Part shown: one piece after another, positions 18,481-27,699 of the stretch
Position numbering within the stretch: position 1 is the first letter of the stretch
Layout: every line of letters starts with the position of its first letter
Source: Puccinia triticina
Taxonomy: Eukaryota; Basidiomycota; Pucciniomycetes; Pucciniales; Pucciniaceae
Assembly (NCBI RefSeq): GCF_026914185.1
Contig: NC_070568.1
Coordinates: 2,190,001 to 2,254,000 of the forward strand
DNA length: 64,000 nucleotides
Reading direction: 5' to 3'
Program-made: the position numbers and the translations under genes
The notes under the pieces: generated by a model
Seen by the model: only the letters and a program-made list of their open reading frames with translations
Told to the model about the DNA's origin: nothing
Databases searched by the model: none

Positions 18481-19220
18481 TAACTTTTCTTATCCTCATA
18501 GTCACCGAATGCATATATCTATATTCCAAGTTTTACAATCGTGCATGGTGTATTTTCCGAAAGAGAGAAAGAAATCACAATTTACCCTTGCTTAATGTTA
18601 TTTGGGGAACACGAGCTGCCTCTGTTTCCTGGTCTTCGAGCAGAGTGCAAGCTCTTCCGAAGTGCCCGGGATTGCCTTAAGAGACAAAGACAAATGTAGT
18701 GGCTCGCAAAATGTCCAGAAACAACAATATATATAAGGCCTACCGCTGTCAACCAGCGTCACCTCGCTCCCATGTTGTGATTCTTTTCCAGTTTCTGCTC
18801 GGGGGTATTCACTCATCGAGCCCGATAGAAAACTGTATTTTACCTCCCCTTGGATAATATAGTTAGCCCTATTGCATGACTTCTGCCCCCCTCCCCTAGT
18901 GTAATCCTGTTTTGCTTTTTCCTCGGGGGTATTAACCAATTGAGCTCGATAGAAAAATTGATTTTACTTACCCTCCCTAGGTTGACCCGTACACAGTTGA
19001 GAAGTCTGAGGCAGGTTGAGCTCGATAGTTCTGAGGGTTTGAGGTCTCGGTGGATGTGTCCGTCAGGCCACCTTAGCCCTATAGCTTCCCGAAAGGAGGC
19101 ATATCTGATTCTTATTATTTGCCGGGAACGGGAAAAAGCATGCTGAGTGTGTAGTTTACATGTACAGCAAAGTCGCGATGCGGTTTAGTATTCCGTGCGA
19201 GTGCTTTGATGAAAACACGT
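18481..19220 (+). promoter_or_regulatory. Upstream modules of copy E
   Basis: Resembles the region before copy A (about 140-740): GTCACnGAAT, a TTTGGGGAnCACGAGCTGC block, then two GTATTnACnnATnGAGC modules (about 18804 and 18927) and a GGTGGATGTGTCCGTCAG block (about 19051). It also contains TATATATAAGG at about 18729, which is not followed by a peptide exon. Confidence 0.5.
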
Positions 19221-19230
19221 CGCGCGCGCC

Positions 19231-19308
19231 CCCTTTGAGATCACGCGGTCACGCCCCAATGCGTGCGCAGCGCAAGACGCCGAGCCCACCTGCACCGGTC
19301 TATAAAAG
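19231..19308 (+). promoter_or_regulatory. Core promoter of copy E
   Basis: CCCTTTGA at 19231-19238 (last base of the HMG-like site changed), ATCACGCGG, a shortened GTGCGCAGCGC block, and TATAAAAG at 19301-19308, 70 bp before the ATG. The GACGAGGGTCTTGG segment found in other copies is missing. Confidence 0.7.
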
Positions 19309-19378
19309 ACCAACCACCAAGACCGCACTACCTACCTCCAACCATCACCTCGCCCTCCTCTTCACCCATAAAAAAAGA

Positions 19379-19575
19379 ATGCCTCCCCCACAAGTTGTCG
19401 TCTGCACCAACCACGGCAAGGAGATTGGTGGCGGCAACCACTACTGCATTATCTGCCGCACCCCCGCTCCCGCCACCCCTCCCGGTAAGTTGAACAAACC
19501 CTCTTCGCACGATCCGATCACTTCTGAAACCGACTGACCAGTGATTCAACCTCTGTTCTAATCTTCCCAGCCTGA
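19379..19575 (+). CDS. CIIC-core short peptide gene, copy E, unit 1
   Basis: Exon 1 19379-19484, intron 19485-19570 (GTAAGT to CAG, branch CTGAC), stop TGA 19573-19575. 36 residues: MPPPQVVVCTNH, the core, then a tail TPAPATPPA. The start MPPPQVVV is typical of the KNEG subfamily (B, F, I) while CTNH is typical of the other subfamily, so E looks like a hybrid. It is the only copy with RTP instead of RAP after the core. Confidence 0.8.
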
Positions 19576-20100
19576 ATTTCCCTTCTCGTTAACTTCTAGG
19601 CTCCTGCAATCTTGCTTTCGGCTTTCTGGAACTCCTTTTTGTTTTTCCTGAGAAAAGTGTAGGTGTGTCTCTTCCAGGATCCACATCGAAATCAGCCTTG
19701 TATTTGTTCCTTTGTCCTGACTTGATTTTCCACAAATTTCAGTGCGTGTACATATCATAGTCAGTTCAAATCACCCCCGAACAGCCAAGTATCTCAATGC
19801 GAACATCGAGGTGAGGTATTGGATACTATTGAAATCTCTCGGGTTGGATTCCACACTGAATCCCTCTCCTTTCCCTGACAATTTGTGATATACTTCAGAC
19901 GGCGGTGGCCTCTCCACTATCCCAATTGTTTCTCTGCTTTTCCACCATGTCTTTGTATCTTTAGTTTTCCCTGTTTTCCGGCCTTTCTGAAATTCAAAGC
20001 CTTCAATTTTTTTCCTTCTCAAAGTGGGAAAGCCCATTTACATTCCGTCTCAAAGCACTCGTCGGATACTCAAGCAATTCTTCATTGTATGTATACTTAG
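19576..20100 (+). other. 3' module of copy E
   Basis: CTN-type 3' module; second intron-like segment at 19811-19898 (ATCGAG then GTGAGG to TTCAG, before ACGGCGGTGG). No conserved frame. Confidence 0.45.
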
Positions 20101-20319
20101 TGGTGAAATGTTGTTGGCCACTTCCAACGCCTTGATCCTACATGATCATGTTTTCATACTGCCAAATAGTGGGCTTGTTGCCTACGTTTAACTTTCACCT
20201 CGGCATATTCGCCACCGATAAATGCCACTCGTCCAACAAGGCAAGCTGAGTAGGATTCTGAGGTGGCTAGCGAAATGGCTGCGTTGTTTTAATATTCCGT
20301 CAGAGTGCTTTCGCGGGTC

Positions 20320-20410
20320 CCCATTGTGATCACGCGGCGGTCGCTTGGACGAGGGTCTTGGCAGCTTGCGCAGCGCAAAGCACGGAGCCCACGTTCGGCG
20401 GTCTATAAAG
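20320..20410 (+). promoter_or_regulatory. Core promoter of copy F
   Basis: CCCATTGT at 20320-20327 (degenerate HMG-like site), TGATCACGCGG, the TTGCGCAGCGC block, and TATAAAG at 20404-20410, 61 bp before the ATG. Upstream, 20101-20310 matches the region before copy B. Confidence 0.65.
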
Positions 20411-20471
20411 AACGCACCACCAAGACCGGACTACCTAGCTCCAACACTCCTCCCTACCCACTCAAAAAAAG

Positions 20472-20668
20472 ATGCCTCCTCCACAAGTTGTTGTCGTCAA
20501 GAACGAGGGTGGCAAGGAGATTGGAGGCGGCAACCACTACTGCATCATCTGCCGCGCCCCTGCTTCACCTACCCCTTCAGGTAAGCACCCCAAGTCCTCT
20601 GCATCACATTCCTCTCGCAGAATCCCTCGGCGGACTCGGCTTCTGATTTCACTCTATTCCCAGCCTGA
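20472..20668 (+). CDS. CIIC-core short peptide gene, copy F, unit 1
   Basis: Exon 1 20472-20580, intron 20581-20663 (GTAAGC to CAG), stop TGA 20666-20668. 37 residues: MPPPQVVVVKNEG, the core, then a tail ASPTPSA. KNEG subfamily; it has lost the first Cys, leaving only the CIIC pair. It shows what truncated copy B would look like if intact. Confidence 0.82.
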
Positions 20669-21065
20669 AAACCTTTTCTGCTTTTCTTGATCTGATGGTC
20701 GGGCGCCTGGAAGTCTCCCCACCATACTCTTCCTCATGCCGTAGGTTCCTTTCAATGTATATTCATCTGGTCTCATTTGCACTGAACTCCCCAGACATTT
20801 CTGGTTGCCCTTAGCTCGCCCCTCACGTTTTCTCCGAAAAAAAAAAAAAAAAAAGCCCTGTTGATCACAGCAGAAAAATCAAGTCGACATATCTACACAA
20901 CCATGTAAGACTTGCTATCCTCCCAACATTGCTTGGCTATTGGGCTGATCTCTTGATCGTTCTCTCCCTTTCGGCCCTCTCGGTACATAGGATCCCCTCC
21001 TTTCTGATTTATCTATCTCTTGTTTTTATCACCATCTGTTGTAACTTTACCTTTTCGATCCTCAG
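20669..21065 (+). other. 3' module of copy F (KNEG type)
   Basis: Distantly similar to the CTN-type module (GTAGGTTCCTTTCAA block) but diverged, and closely similar to the copy I module. It contains an A17-18 tract near 20838 and a second intron-like donor at about 20906 (GTAAGACTTG). No conserved frame. Confidence 0.45.
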
Positions 21066-21530
21066 AGTCGCGGAAGTCTGAGCTTTGTAAAGCTTGATTT
21101 ATTTGAATGTATGAGGTCGGGTTGGATGTGGCCGCAAGACCTGGCTAGCCTTATGACTTCCGAACCCCTGCCCTAATATAATCCTGATCGGCTTTTTGGT
21201 CGGGGGTATGAACCAATCGAGCTCTAGGGAAAACTAGAGTTTAAGCTCACTAGGTTGAACCAGAAACACACACAGCTGAGAATTCTGGGGCGAGTTGAGT
21301 TCGGTGAGGTCCAGTGGATGTGGCCGTCAGACCACCTGAGGCCTCTCACTTCCCCGACAGGAGGAATACTCTTTACTGCCAGGCAAGGGCCGGATGAGTG
21401 TCTCTAGTTTCTTAGAAGGCTTACAGCGTAGTCGCGACGTGGGTTAGGATTCCGTCCGAGTGTCCGCGCGCCCCTTTTGAGATTGAGATCACGCGGTGAC
21501 TTGTTGCATAAGCAGAACACGAGTCGCACG
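21066..21530 (+). promoter_or_regulatory. Upstream modules of copy G
   Basis: Contains the GGTTGGATGTGGCCGCAAGAC block, GGGGGTATGAACCAATCGAGC (21203 on) and TCCAGTGGATGTGGCCGTCAG, in the same order as before copies A and C. Confidence 0.5.
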
Positions 21531-21531
21531 T

Positions 21532-21622
21532 CCTTTGTGGACACGCGGCGGTTGCCTGGACGAGGGTCTTGGTAGTTTGCGCAGCGCGAGACGCTGAGCC
21601 CACCTTGCCCTGCCTATAAAAG
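21532..21622 (+). promoter_or_regulatory. Core promoter of copy G
   Basis: CCTTTGT at 21532-21538, GGACACGCGG, the TTTGCGCAGCGC block, and TATAAAAG at 21615-21622, 73 bp before the ATG. Confidence 0.75.
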
Positions 21623-21695
21623 ACGAACCACCAAGACCGAACTACCTACCTCCAACCATCACCTCGCCCTCCTCCTGACCTCAGGAAAAAAAACA

Positions 21696-21913
21696 ATGCC
21701 TCCCAAAGTTACTGTTGTCTGCACCAACCAGGGCAAGGAGATCGGTGGCGGCAACCACTACTGCATCATCTGCCGCGCCCCCGCTCCCACCACCCCCCCC
21801 CAGTAAGTGAAAATAATCCTCTTCGCACAACACGACTCCTGCAGAACGACTCGACTGACCCAAGATTCCACTTTTACTTTGACGCTCCCAGCCTGAATTC
21901 TCCTCCCGCCTGA
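21696..21913 (+). CDS. CIIC-core peptide gene, copy G, shifted C-terminus, unit 1
   Basis: Exon 1 21696-21802, intron 21803-21891 (GTAAGT to CAG). One extra C in the poly-C tract before the donor shifts the frame: after splicing the reading continues HLNSPPA and stops at TGA 21911-21913, giving 42 residues; without splicing it stops at once at TAA 21804-21806 after Gln. The start MPPKVTVVCTNQ is closest to copy A. The same extra C is present in unit 2, so it is not a random read error of one unit. Confidence 0.75.
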
Positions 21914-22330
21914 GGCTCCTGCATCCTGCAAACTTACTTTGGCCTTTCTGGAACTCTTTTTTTTTTTTCTCCGAGCAAACCGTAGGTCTCTTTCAATATC
22001 CACATCCTCCTCACTCGAAACCAGCCTTGTACTAATTTTTTCCTCCACTATCAGTCTATCGCTCGGGCACCATCGTGGCTGAGCATCCGATTATCTCAAT
22101 TGAAAAATCGAGGTAAGGTATTGGATATTGAAATCCCTCCGGTTGAATAACACACTGATATCTTTCCACTCTTCTCTTAGCACTGTGGGATACATTTCCG
22201 ACGGCGGTGGTTTCTTTACTCTCCTTTGTGATTTGCAGCCATGTCGTTATATATTTAGTTCTCTTTTCGTGCAGATGTTTTTGAAATTCAATGCCTCTTG
22301 CCTTAATCAAGCTCCGAGAAAAAATAGTCT
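21914..22330 (+). other. 3' module of copy G
   Basis: CTN-type module very similar to that of copy C, again with CCG in place of the CAG acceptor before ACGGCGGTGG (22201-22211). Confidence 0.45.
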
Positions 22331-22668
22331 TTTCATGATTGAACAGTATTCTTGTTTCTTAAAGCATAGGACACCAATATGCGTCACTTGTCCAGCACCG
22401 CCAGCTGAGTAAACAGGACATTCGCAGCAAAATGGGGTTGAGTCTGATCGCTCCCAATGTGCCAGGTCCGGGTGGATGCGGCTGCCCCACCTTAATTTTA
22501 CCCTTTTCACTTTCCCAAAAGGAGAATTGGGAATAATCTAGTGTTTTTTTATATTTGTCTGAACCAGGCCGGCAGAAGGTGTACAGTTTTTTTTAGGGGG
22601 CTAGCCAAGTCGCGAGGCGAGTCAGCATTCCGTACGAGTGCTTTGATGTGAAACCCGACTCGCGCGCC

Positions 22669-22760
22669 CCCTTTGTGATCACGCGGCGGTCGCCTCGACG
22701 AGGGTGTTGGCAGCTTGCGCAGCGCGAGACGCTGAGCCCACCTTCGCCTGTCTATAAAAG
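22669..22760 (+). promoter_or_regulatory. Core promoter of copy H
   Basis: CCCTTTGT at 22669-22676, TGATCACGCGG, the TTGCGCAGCGC block, and TATAAAAG at 22753-22760, 116 bp before the ATG because the leader has a long CAAAAA-type run (22826-22876). The upstream stretch 22331-22660 matches that of copy D. Confidence 0.75.
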
Positions 22761-22876
22761 ACGAACCACCAAGACCGAAGTACCTGCCTCCAACCATCAC
22801 CTCGCCTTCCTCCTCACCCCCTCAGGAAAAACAAAAACAAAAACAAAAAAACAACAACAAAAAACAAAAAACAAAA

Positions 22877-23070
22877 ATGCCTCCGGTTACCTGCACCAAC
22901 CACGGCAAGGAGATTGGTGGCGGCAACCACTACTGCATCATCTGCCGCGCCCCCGCTCCCCCCACCCCTGCCGGTAAGTGAAAAGAATCCTCTTTGCACA
23001 ATCCGACTCCCGAAGAGCGACTCGACTGACCCAAATTTCCATTTTGACTCTGATCATGTTCCTAGCCTGA
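22877..23070 (+). CDS. CIIC-core short peptide gene, copy H, unit 1
   Basis: Exon 1 22877-22973, intron 22974-23065 (GTAAGT to TAG), stop TGA 23068-23070. 33 residues: MPPVTCTNH, the core, and a tail ending TPAA. The 5' leader carries an expanded A/CAAAAA tract of about 50 bp right before the ATG, much longer than in C and D. Confidence 0.82.
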
Positions 23071-23570
23071 ATTTCCTTTCCCCCTCGTCACGCTTCTGGA
23101 CTCTTTCTTCGGCCTTTCCCGAAATATTGTTGACTTGAGCATGTTGTAGGTCTCTTTCAATATCCACATCTTCCTCGCTTGGAATCATCATCGGGCTAAT
23201 TCCTCTGTGACTTTCCTTCAGTATCAGTCTCTGCTCTTCCTCATCATGGCCAGCTAGTCAAGTATCTCAATGGGAACATCGAGGTAAAGCATTGGCTGGT
23301 ATTGAAATCTCTCGGGATGAATTCCATACTGAATCATTTCTCTTTTCCCGAAATCTTGTTTCAGACGGCGGCGGTCTCTCTACTCTCTCAAACTTTTTTC
23401 TGACTTTTAAACTGGTCTTTGTATCTTTAGTTGTCCTTATTTTCGGGTGTTTCTGAAATCCAATGCCTTTGATTTGTGACCTTCTCAAACTGCGAAAGCC
23501 CTTCCTCAGAGTACTTCTTGAATTGTTTTTGGCCTTCAGGAACAAACCTGGGATACTCAAGCAATCCTTC
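23071..23570 (+). other. 3' module of copy H
   Basis: Nearly identical to 17984-18478; second intron-like segment at 23284-23364. Confidence 0.5.
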
Positions 23571-23729
23571 ATTGCATCCTTGCCGTTAAAAGGATGTTAT
23601 CACCTTGAGATGAGAGCCACTCGTCAAGCATTAAGGCAAGCGGAGTAGGCTTCTCAGGTGGCTTCCGGCATGACTATGCAGTTTAGTATGCCGTCCGAGT
23701 GCTTTCGGGCGTCCCCTCTCGCCCGTCCT

Positions 23730-23813
23730 CCTTTGTCATCACGCGGCGGTCAGAGGGTCTTGGCACCTTGCGCAGCGCAAAGCACTGAGCCCACCTTTGC
23801 CGCTCTACAAAAG
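23730..23813 (+). promoter_or_regulatory. Core promoter of copy I, altered TATA
   Basis: CCTTTGT at 23730-23736, CATCACGCGG, and the TTGCGCAGCGC block; the TATA position reads TACAAAAG (23806-23813) instead of TATAAAAG, 59 bp before the ATG. The same change is in unit 2. Confidence 0.65.
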
Positions 23814-23872
23814 ACGCACTACCAAGACCAGACTACCTACCTCCAACCTTCCTGCTTACCCACTAAAAACAG

Positions 23873-24073
23873 ATGCCTCCTCCACAAGTTATCGTCGTCA
23901 AGAACGAGGGTGGCAAGGAGATTGGAGGCGGCAACCACTACTGCATCATCTGCCGCGCCCCCGCTCCACCTACCCCTCCAAGTAAGCACCCCAAATCCTC
24001 TTCATCGCATTACTCGCTAGCTTAGATCCCCTCGACAGGCTCATCTTCTGCTTTCCCACCATTCCCAGCCTGA
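23873..24073 (+). CDS. CIIC-core short peptide gene, copy I, unit 1
   Basis: Exon 1 23873-23981, intron 23982-24068 (GTAAGC to CAG), stop TGA 24071-24073. 37 residues: MPPPQVIVVKNEG, the core, then a tail APPTPPT. KNEG subfamily. The promoter is weaker-looking than the others because of the T-to-C change in the TATA box; the coding part is intact. Confidence 0.8.
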
Positions 24074-24402
24074 ACCCCTCTCCTGGTCTTATTTATATGA
24101 TGCTTTGGCGCCTGGAAGTCTCCCCATCGTACTCCTCCTCGCGGCGTAGGTTCGCTTCAATGAATAATCATCTGGTATTATTTGTACTAACTCCTTAAAT
24201 ATTTTTGGTCGCCCTTAGTTCTCCCTCCTACCCATTCGCACAAACAACACTCCGGTCAGTTGATCACCGCAGAATGATCAAGCTGACAGATCTGCGCAAC
24301 AATGTAAGACTTGTTGTGCTCTCAACATTGCTTGACTATTGGACTGATTTCTCTCTTTGATCCTCTCCCAGCTTTAAGTACATAGGAGCTCCCTCCTTTC
24401 TG
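24074..24402 (+). other. 3' module of copy I
   Basis: KNEG-type 3' module like that of copy F, with the GTAGGTTCGCTTCAA block and a GTAAGACTTG donor-like word at about 24304. It runs into the upstream region of copy A of the next unit. Confidence 0.45.
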
Positions 24403-24417
24403 ATCTATTCATCATTT

Positions 24418-24509
24418 GTCTTTGTCGCCATCTTTTCTCTTTGTCGCCATCTTTTCTCTTTATCGCCGCTTTTCTCTTTATCGCCACTTTTCTCTTTATC
24501 GCCATCTTT
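24418..24509. repeat. 18/19-bp minisatellite, unit 2
   Basis: Same five-copy array as at 16-107, between copies I and A of units 1 and 2. Confidence 0.9.
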
Positions 24510-25467
24510 CATAATGTTACCTTTTCTTGCTTTTTTGATCCTGAGAGTCACGGAATCCATATATTTATTCAAGCTTCCCGATCTTACATCGTGTGTTATC
24601 CATAACAGAGAAAGATAGTACAAGTTACCCTTGTTTGATGTTACTTGGGGAGCAATGAGCTGCTTGTGTTTCCGGGTCTTCGAAAAGAGGGAAACCTCAT
24701 CCCAAGGCAGGGCATTCAAGATATATGCATTGGCTCGGCAAGGGACCAGAGAAATAGGGCCGAGCGCTGTTCCGCCCCTGGTGTGATTTTGTTCCTGTAC
24801 CCGTGTCCACTCGGGCGTATTCACTTATCGAGCTGGATAGAAAAATTTATTTTACGGCACCTATGTCAGCCCGTACACACCTTGGAAGTCTGAGGTGTGT
24901 AGAGCTTGATTTCTTTGAATGTTTGAGATCGGGGTTGGATGTGGCCGTAAGACCTGGCTAGCCCTATGACTTCCGACCCTCTCCCCCAGTGTAATCCTAT
25001 TCGGCTTTTTGATCAGGGGTAGGAACCAATCGAGCTCTAGGGAAAGCTAGATTTTACGCTCAGGCGAGTAGAGTTCGGTGAGGTCCGGTGGGTGTGGCCG
25101 TCGCATCACCTGAGCCCTGTCAATTTCCGGAAAGGAGAAATAATCTTTACTATCAGGAAAGGAGAAATAATCTTTACTGTCAGGCAAAGGCCGGCTGAGT
25201 GTGTCCAGTTTCTTAGGAGGCTTACAGCGTAGTCGCGACGCCGGTTAGCATTCCGTCCGAGTGCTACACAATCCGCGCGCCCCCTTTGAGATCACTCGCG
25301 CGTCCCCTTTGTGATCACGCGGCGGTCGCCTCGACGAGGGTCTTGGCAGCTTGCGCAGCGCGAGACGCTGAGCCCACCTTCCCCTGTCTATAAAAGACGG
25401 ACCACCAAGACCGAATTACCTACCTCCAACCATCACCTCGCCCTCCTCCTGACCTCAGGATAAAAAA

Positions 25468-25668
25468 ATGCCACCCAAAGTTACTGCTGTCTGCACCAAC
25501 CAGGGCAAGGAGATCGGTGGCGGCAACCACTACTGCATCATCTGCCGCGCCCCCACTCCCCCCACCCCTCCCAGTAAGTGAAATAAAATCTTCTTCGCAC
25601 AATCTGACTGCTGAAGAGCGACTCGACTGACCCAACATTCCACTTTTACTCTCGTATCCCTAGCCTGA
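25468..25668 (+). CDS. CIIC-core short peptide gene, copy A, unit 2
   Basis: Identical product to the unit 1 copy. Exon 1 25468-25573, intron 25574-25663, stop TGA 25666-25668; TATA box 25389-25396. It closes the nine-gene cluster that began with copy B at 15761. Confidence 0.8.
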
Positions 25669-26471
25669 ATTTTCATCCCCCCTCCTGATCAGGCTCCTGG
25701 ACCCTTGCTCCGTCTGGAACTCTTTTTTACACGAGCAAAGTGTAGGTCTCTTTCAATATCCACACACCTTCCCCGCCCCGAATTATCCTCATACTAATTC
25801 CTTCGTGATTTTCCTCCACTATCAGTCTGTGTATCACACTCGGTCCTGATCATGCCCGAAAATCAAAATATTTAAAGTGGAAAATCAAGGTGGGGATTGG
25901 ATACTATTGAAATACTTTCAGTTGAATTGTACACTGATATTCTCCCTCTCTTCCTAACACTTTGCGATATACCTCAGACGGCGGCGGTATCTCCACTCTT
26001 CCTTTTTTGTTTTCCTGCTTTGCAGCTATATTTCTATTTATTTCTTTTTTGTTTGTTTTTTTTGTTGTAGCCATTTTTGAAATTGAATGCCTCTTGCCTT
26101 ACTCAAGCTTTGAAAAAAGAAAAAAAAATCCATGATAACCTTGTGAACAAATGATGAACACTTTGACTGATCAACCCTCCCTCTTGCGGGTTATAAGGAG
26201 ACTGAACTGCAGTCTTGTCTCTTTTCGACGGGCTAAGATAAGAAAACAGTGTCACTTCTCCAGTAACGCAAGCTGAGTAAACGGGACATTTGCAGGTAGA
26301 TAAGGTTGAGAACCAACCAACATGTTTTTCCAGCAATGCAAGATGAACATTTGCAAGGAAATAGGTTTGCACCTGATTGCTCCCAATTTTCCAGGGCCAG
26401 GTGGATATGGCTGTCCCACCTTTTTCCCAAAACTAGAATTGGGAATTATCCAGTTTTTTTTTTTTATACAC

Positions 26472-26502
26472 TAGAGGCCAAGGCAGCTGCGCCGCTGCAG
26501 GG
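26472..26502 (+). repeat. TAGAGGCCAAGG repeat end, unit 2, site 1
   Basis: Copy of the repeat end at 2070-2100. Confidence 0.6.
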
Positions 26503-27699
26503 TACAACACCCTGAAGACCAGGAACCATTTTTTTATACATGTACAACAAAACATGTTTAACTATATACATGCAACATTCTAGGTTCAGGTTTAATAAAT
26601 ACCACTATTTGGCATCCACCAATGTGCTGCAGAGGGTGAAAAAGGAAACCCCTGTACTGCCAGTTCAACAGAACTCAAGGCTTGGTGAAAGCCAAGTTTA
26701 GCTCTCAGGATACCACCCATGTGGTGGATGCCACATCAGCTTGGGAGCTAACCATGGCTCACTGTTAGCACTGCATCCAGAAAGCTCCTGCGGTGAAGTT
26801 TCTCTCAGGTTTGATTCCTGACTTAAAAGTTAAAAGATGGGTGAGAATGAAATCACTGTGTAACTACTGTATGGACTAAACACATGTCACAGATTGCACA
26901 CTCATGTTTTGAGAGGCTGGAGATCCAAGCTCCTTCCTCATCCCAAAATCTACCATATTTGATCCAGAACCCCCAGAACCCCAGACCCCAGGTTGTCTCT
27001 TCCTCTCCACAGACCAGAACTTATTATGTACATATCCAGGTTTATTAAAGAGGCAGTTTTTACAAAATCCAAAAAAAATCCAGAACAAGGGTTCCCCCTG
27101 CAAAGTCACCACAACAACAATAATGGTTTCCTCAAGGTACAAATGTGAAAAAAAGTTGCAAAACAGTGACTTATCAACAAATAGACAGGATAAATGTGAA
27201 GCACAAAATCTCTCTGTGAGTATATACAAATTTGATCTCAGAAGAAAAGGATAGAGAAAAAGGAAAGTGGTTCAGAATCTACAATAATATTCTAAGTATT
27301 ACATGTGTAAGATTCATGAATAATGTATCTTACATATATAACTAGAGGCCAAAGCAGCTTTGCCGCTGCAGGGAAGAGCTCCCCCTCCCTTCCCCTCCAA
27401 GGCAACCACTCCTTTCTGCCATCTTCCTCATTCCCAAGAGCCCCATCCCACGCAGTTGCCTTCACTTGTCAGGTGTCTCCTAGTCCTGGGCCAGCTCATC
27501 AATCATTGCCAGGTGTCTCTTTGACTCTGTCAGCCGCCACAGATAGGCTATCAACACAAGACATGACAACAATAGCAAAAGCCCAAAATCTAGCAGGAAA
27601 CATCACATCCCCAATTTCTCTGGTGCAAAGTCTTGCTGAAATCAGTTGGAGGTCAAGACAGATGATAAACAAATATGACCAAGTTCTTTGTCTAATACA

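Larger units (their letters stand above)
1..24402. repeat. Tandem unit 1 of the ~24.4-kb array
   Basis: The sequence starting at base 1 recurs at 24403 and again at 48877 in the same orientation, so this is one full period; the start point is arbitrary. It contains mini-gene copies A, B, C, D, E, F, G, H and I plus the transposon-rich spacer. Compared with unit 2 it lacks 72 bp at the junction 23608/23609, with a GA microhomology at the break, and shows scattered single-base differences, mostly in the spacer. Confidence 0.97.

Noticed and set aside
18725..18745. Second TATA box (TATATATAAGG) upstream of copy E
   Set aside because: No peptide exon or conserved transcript structure follows within the usual distance, and it is not conserved before other copies.
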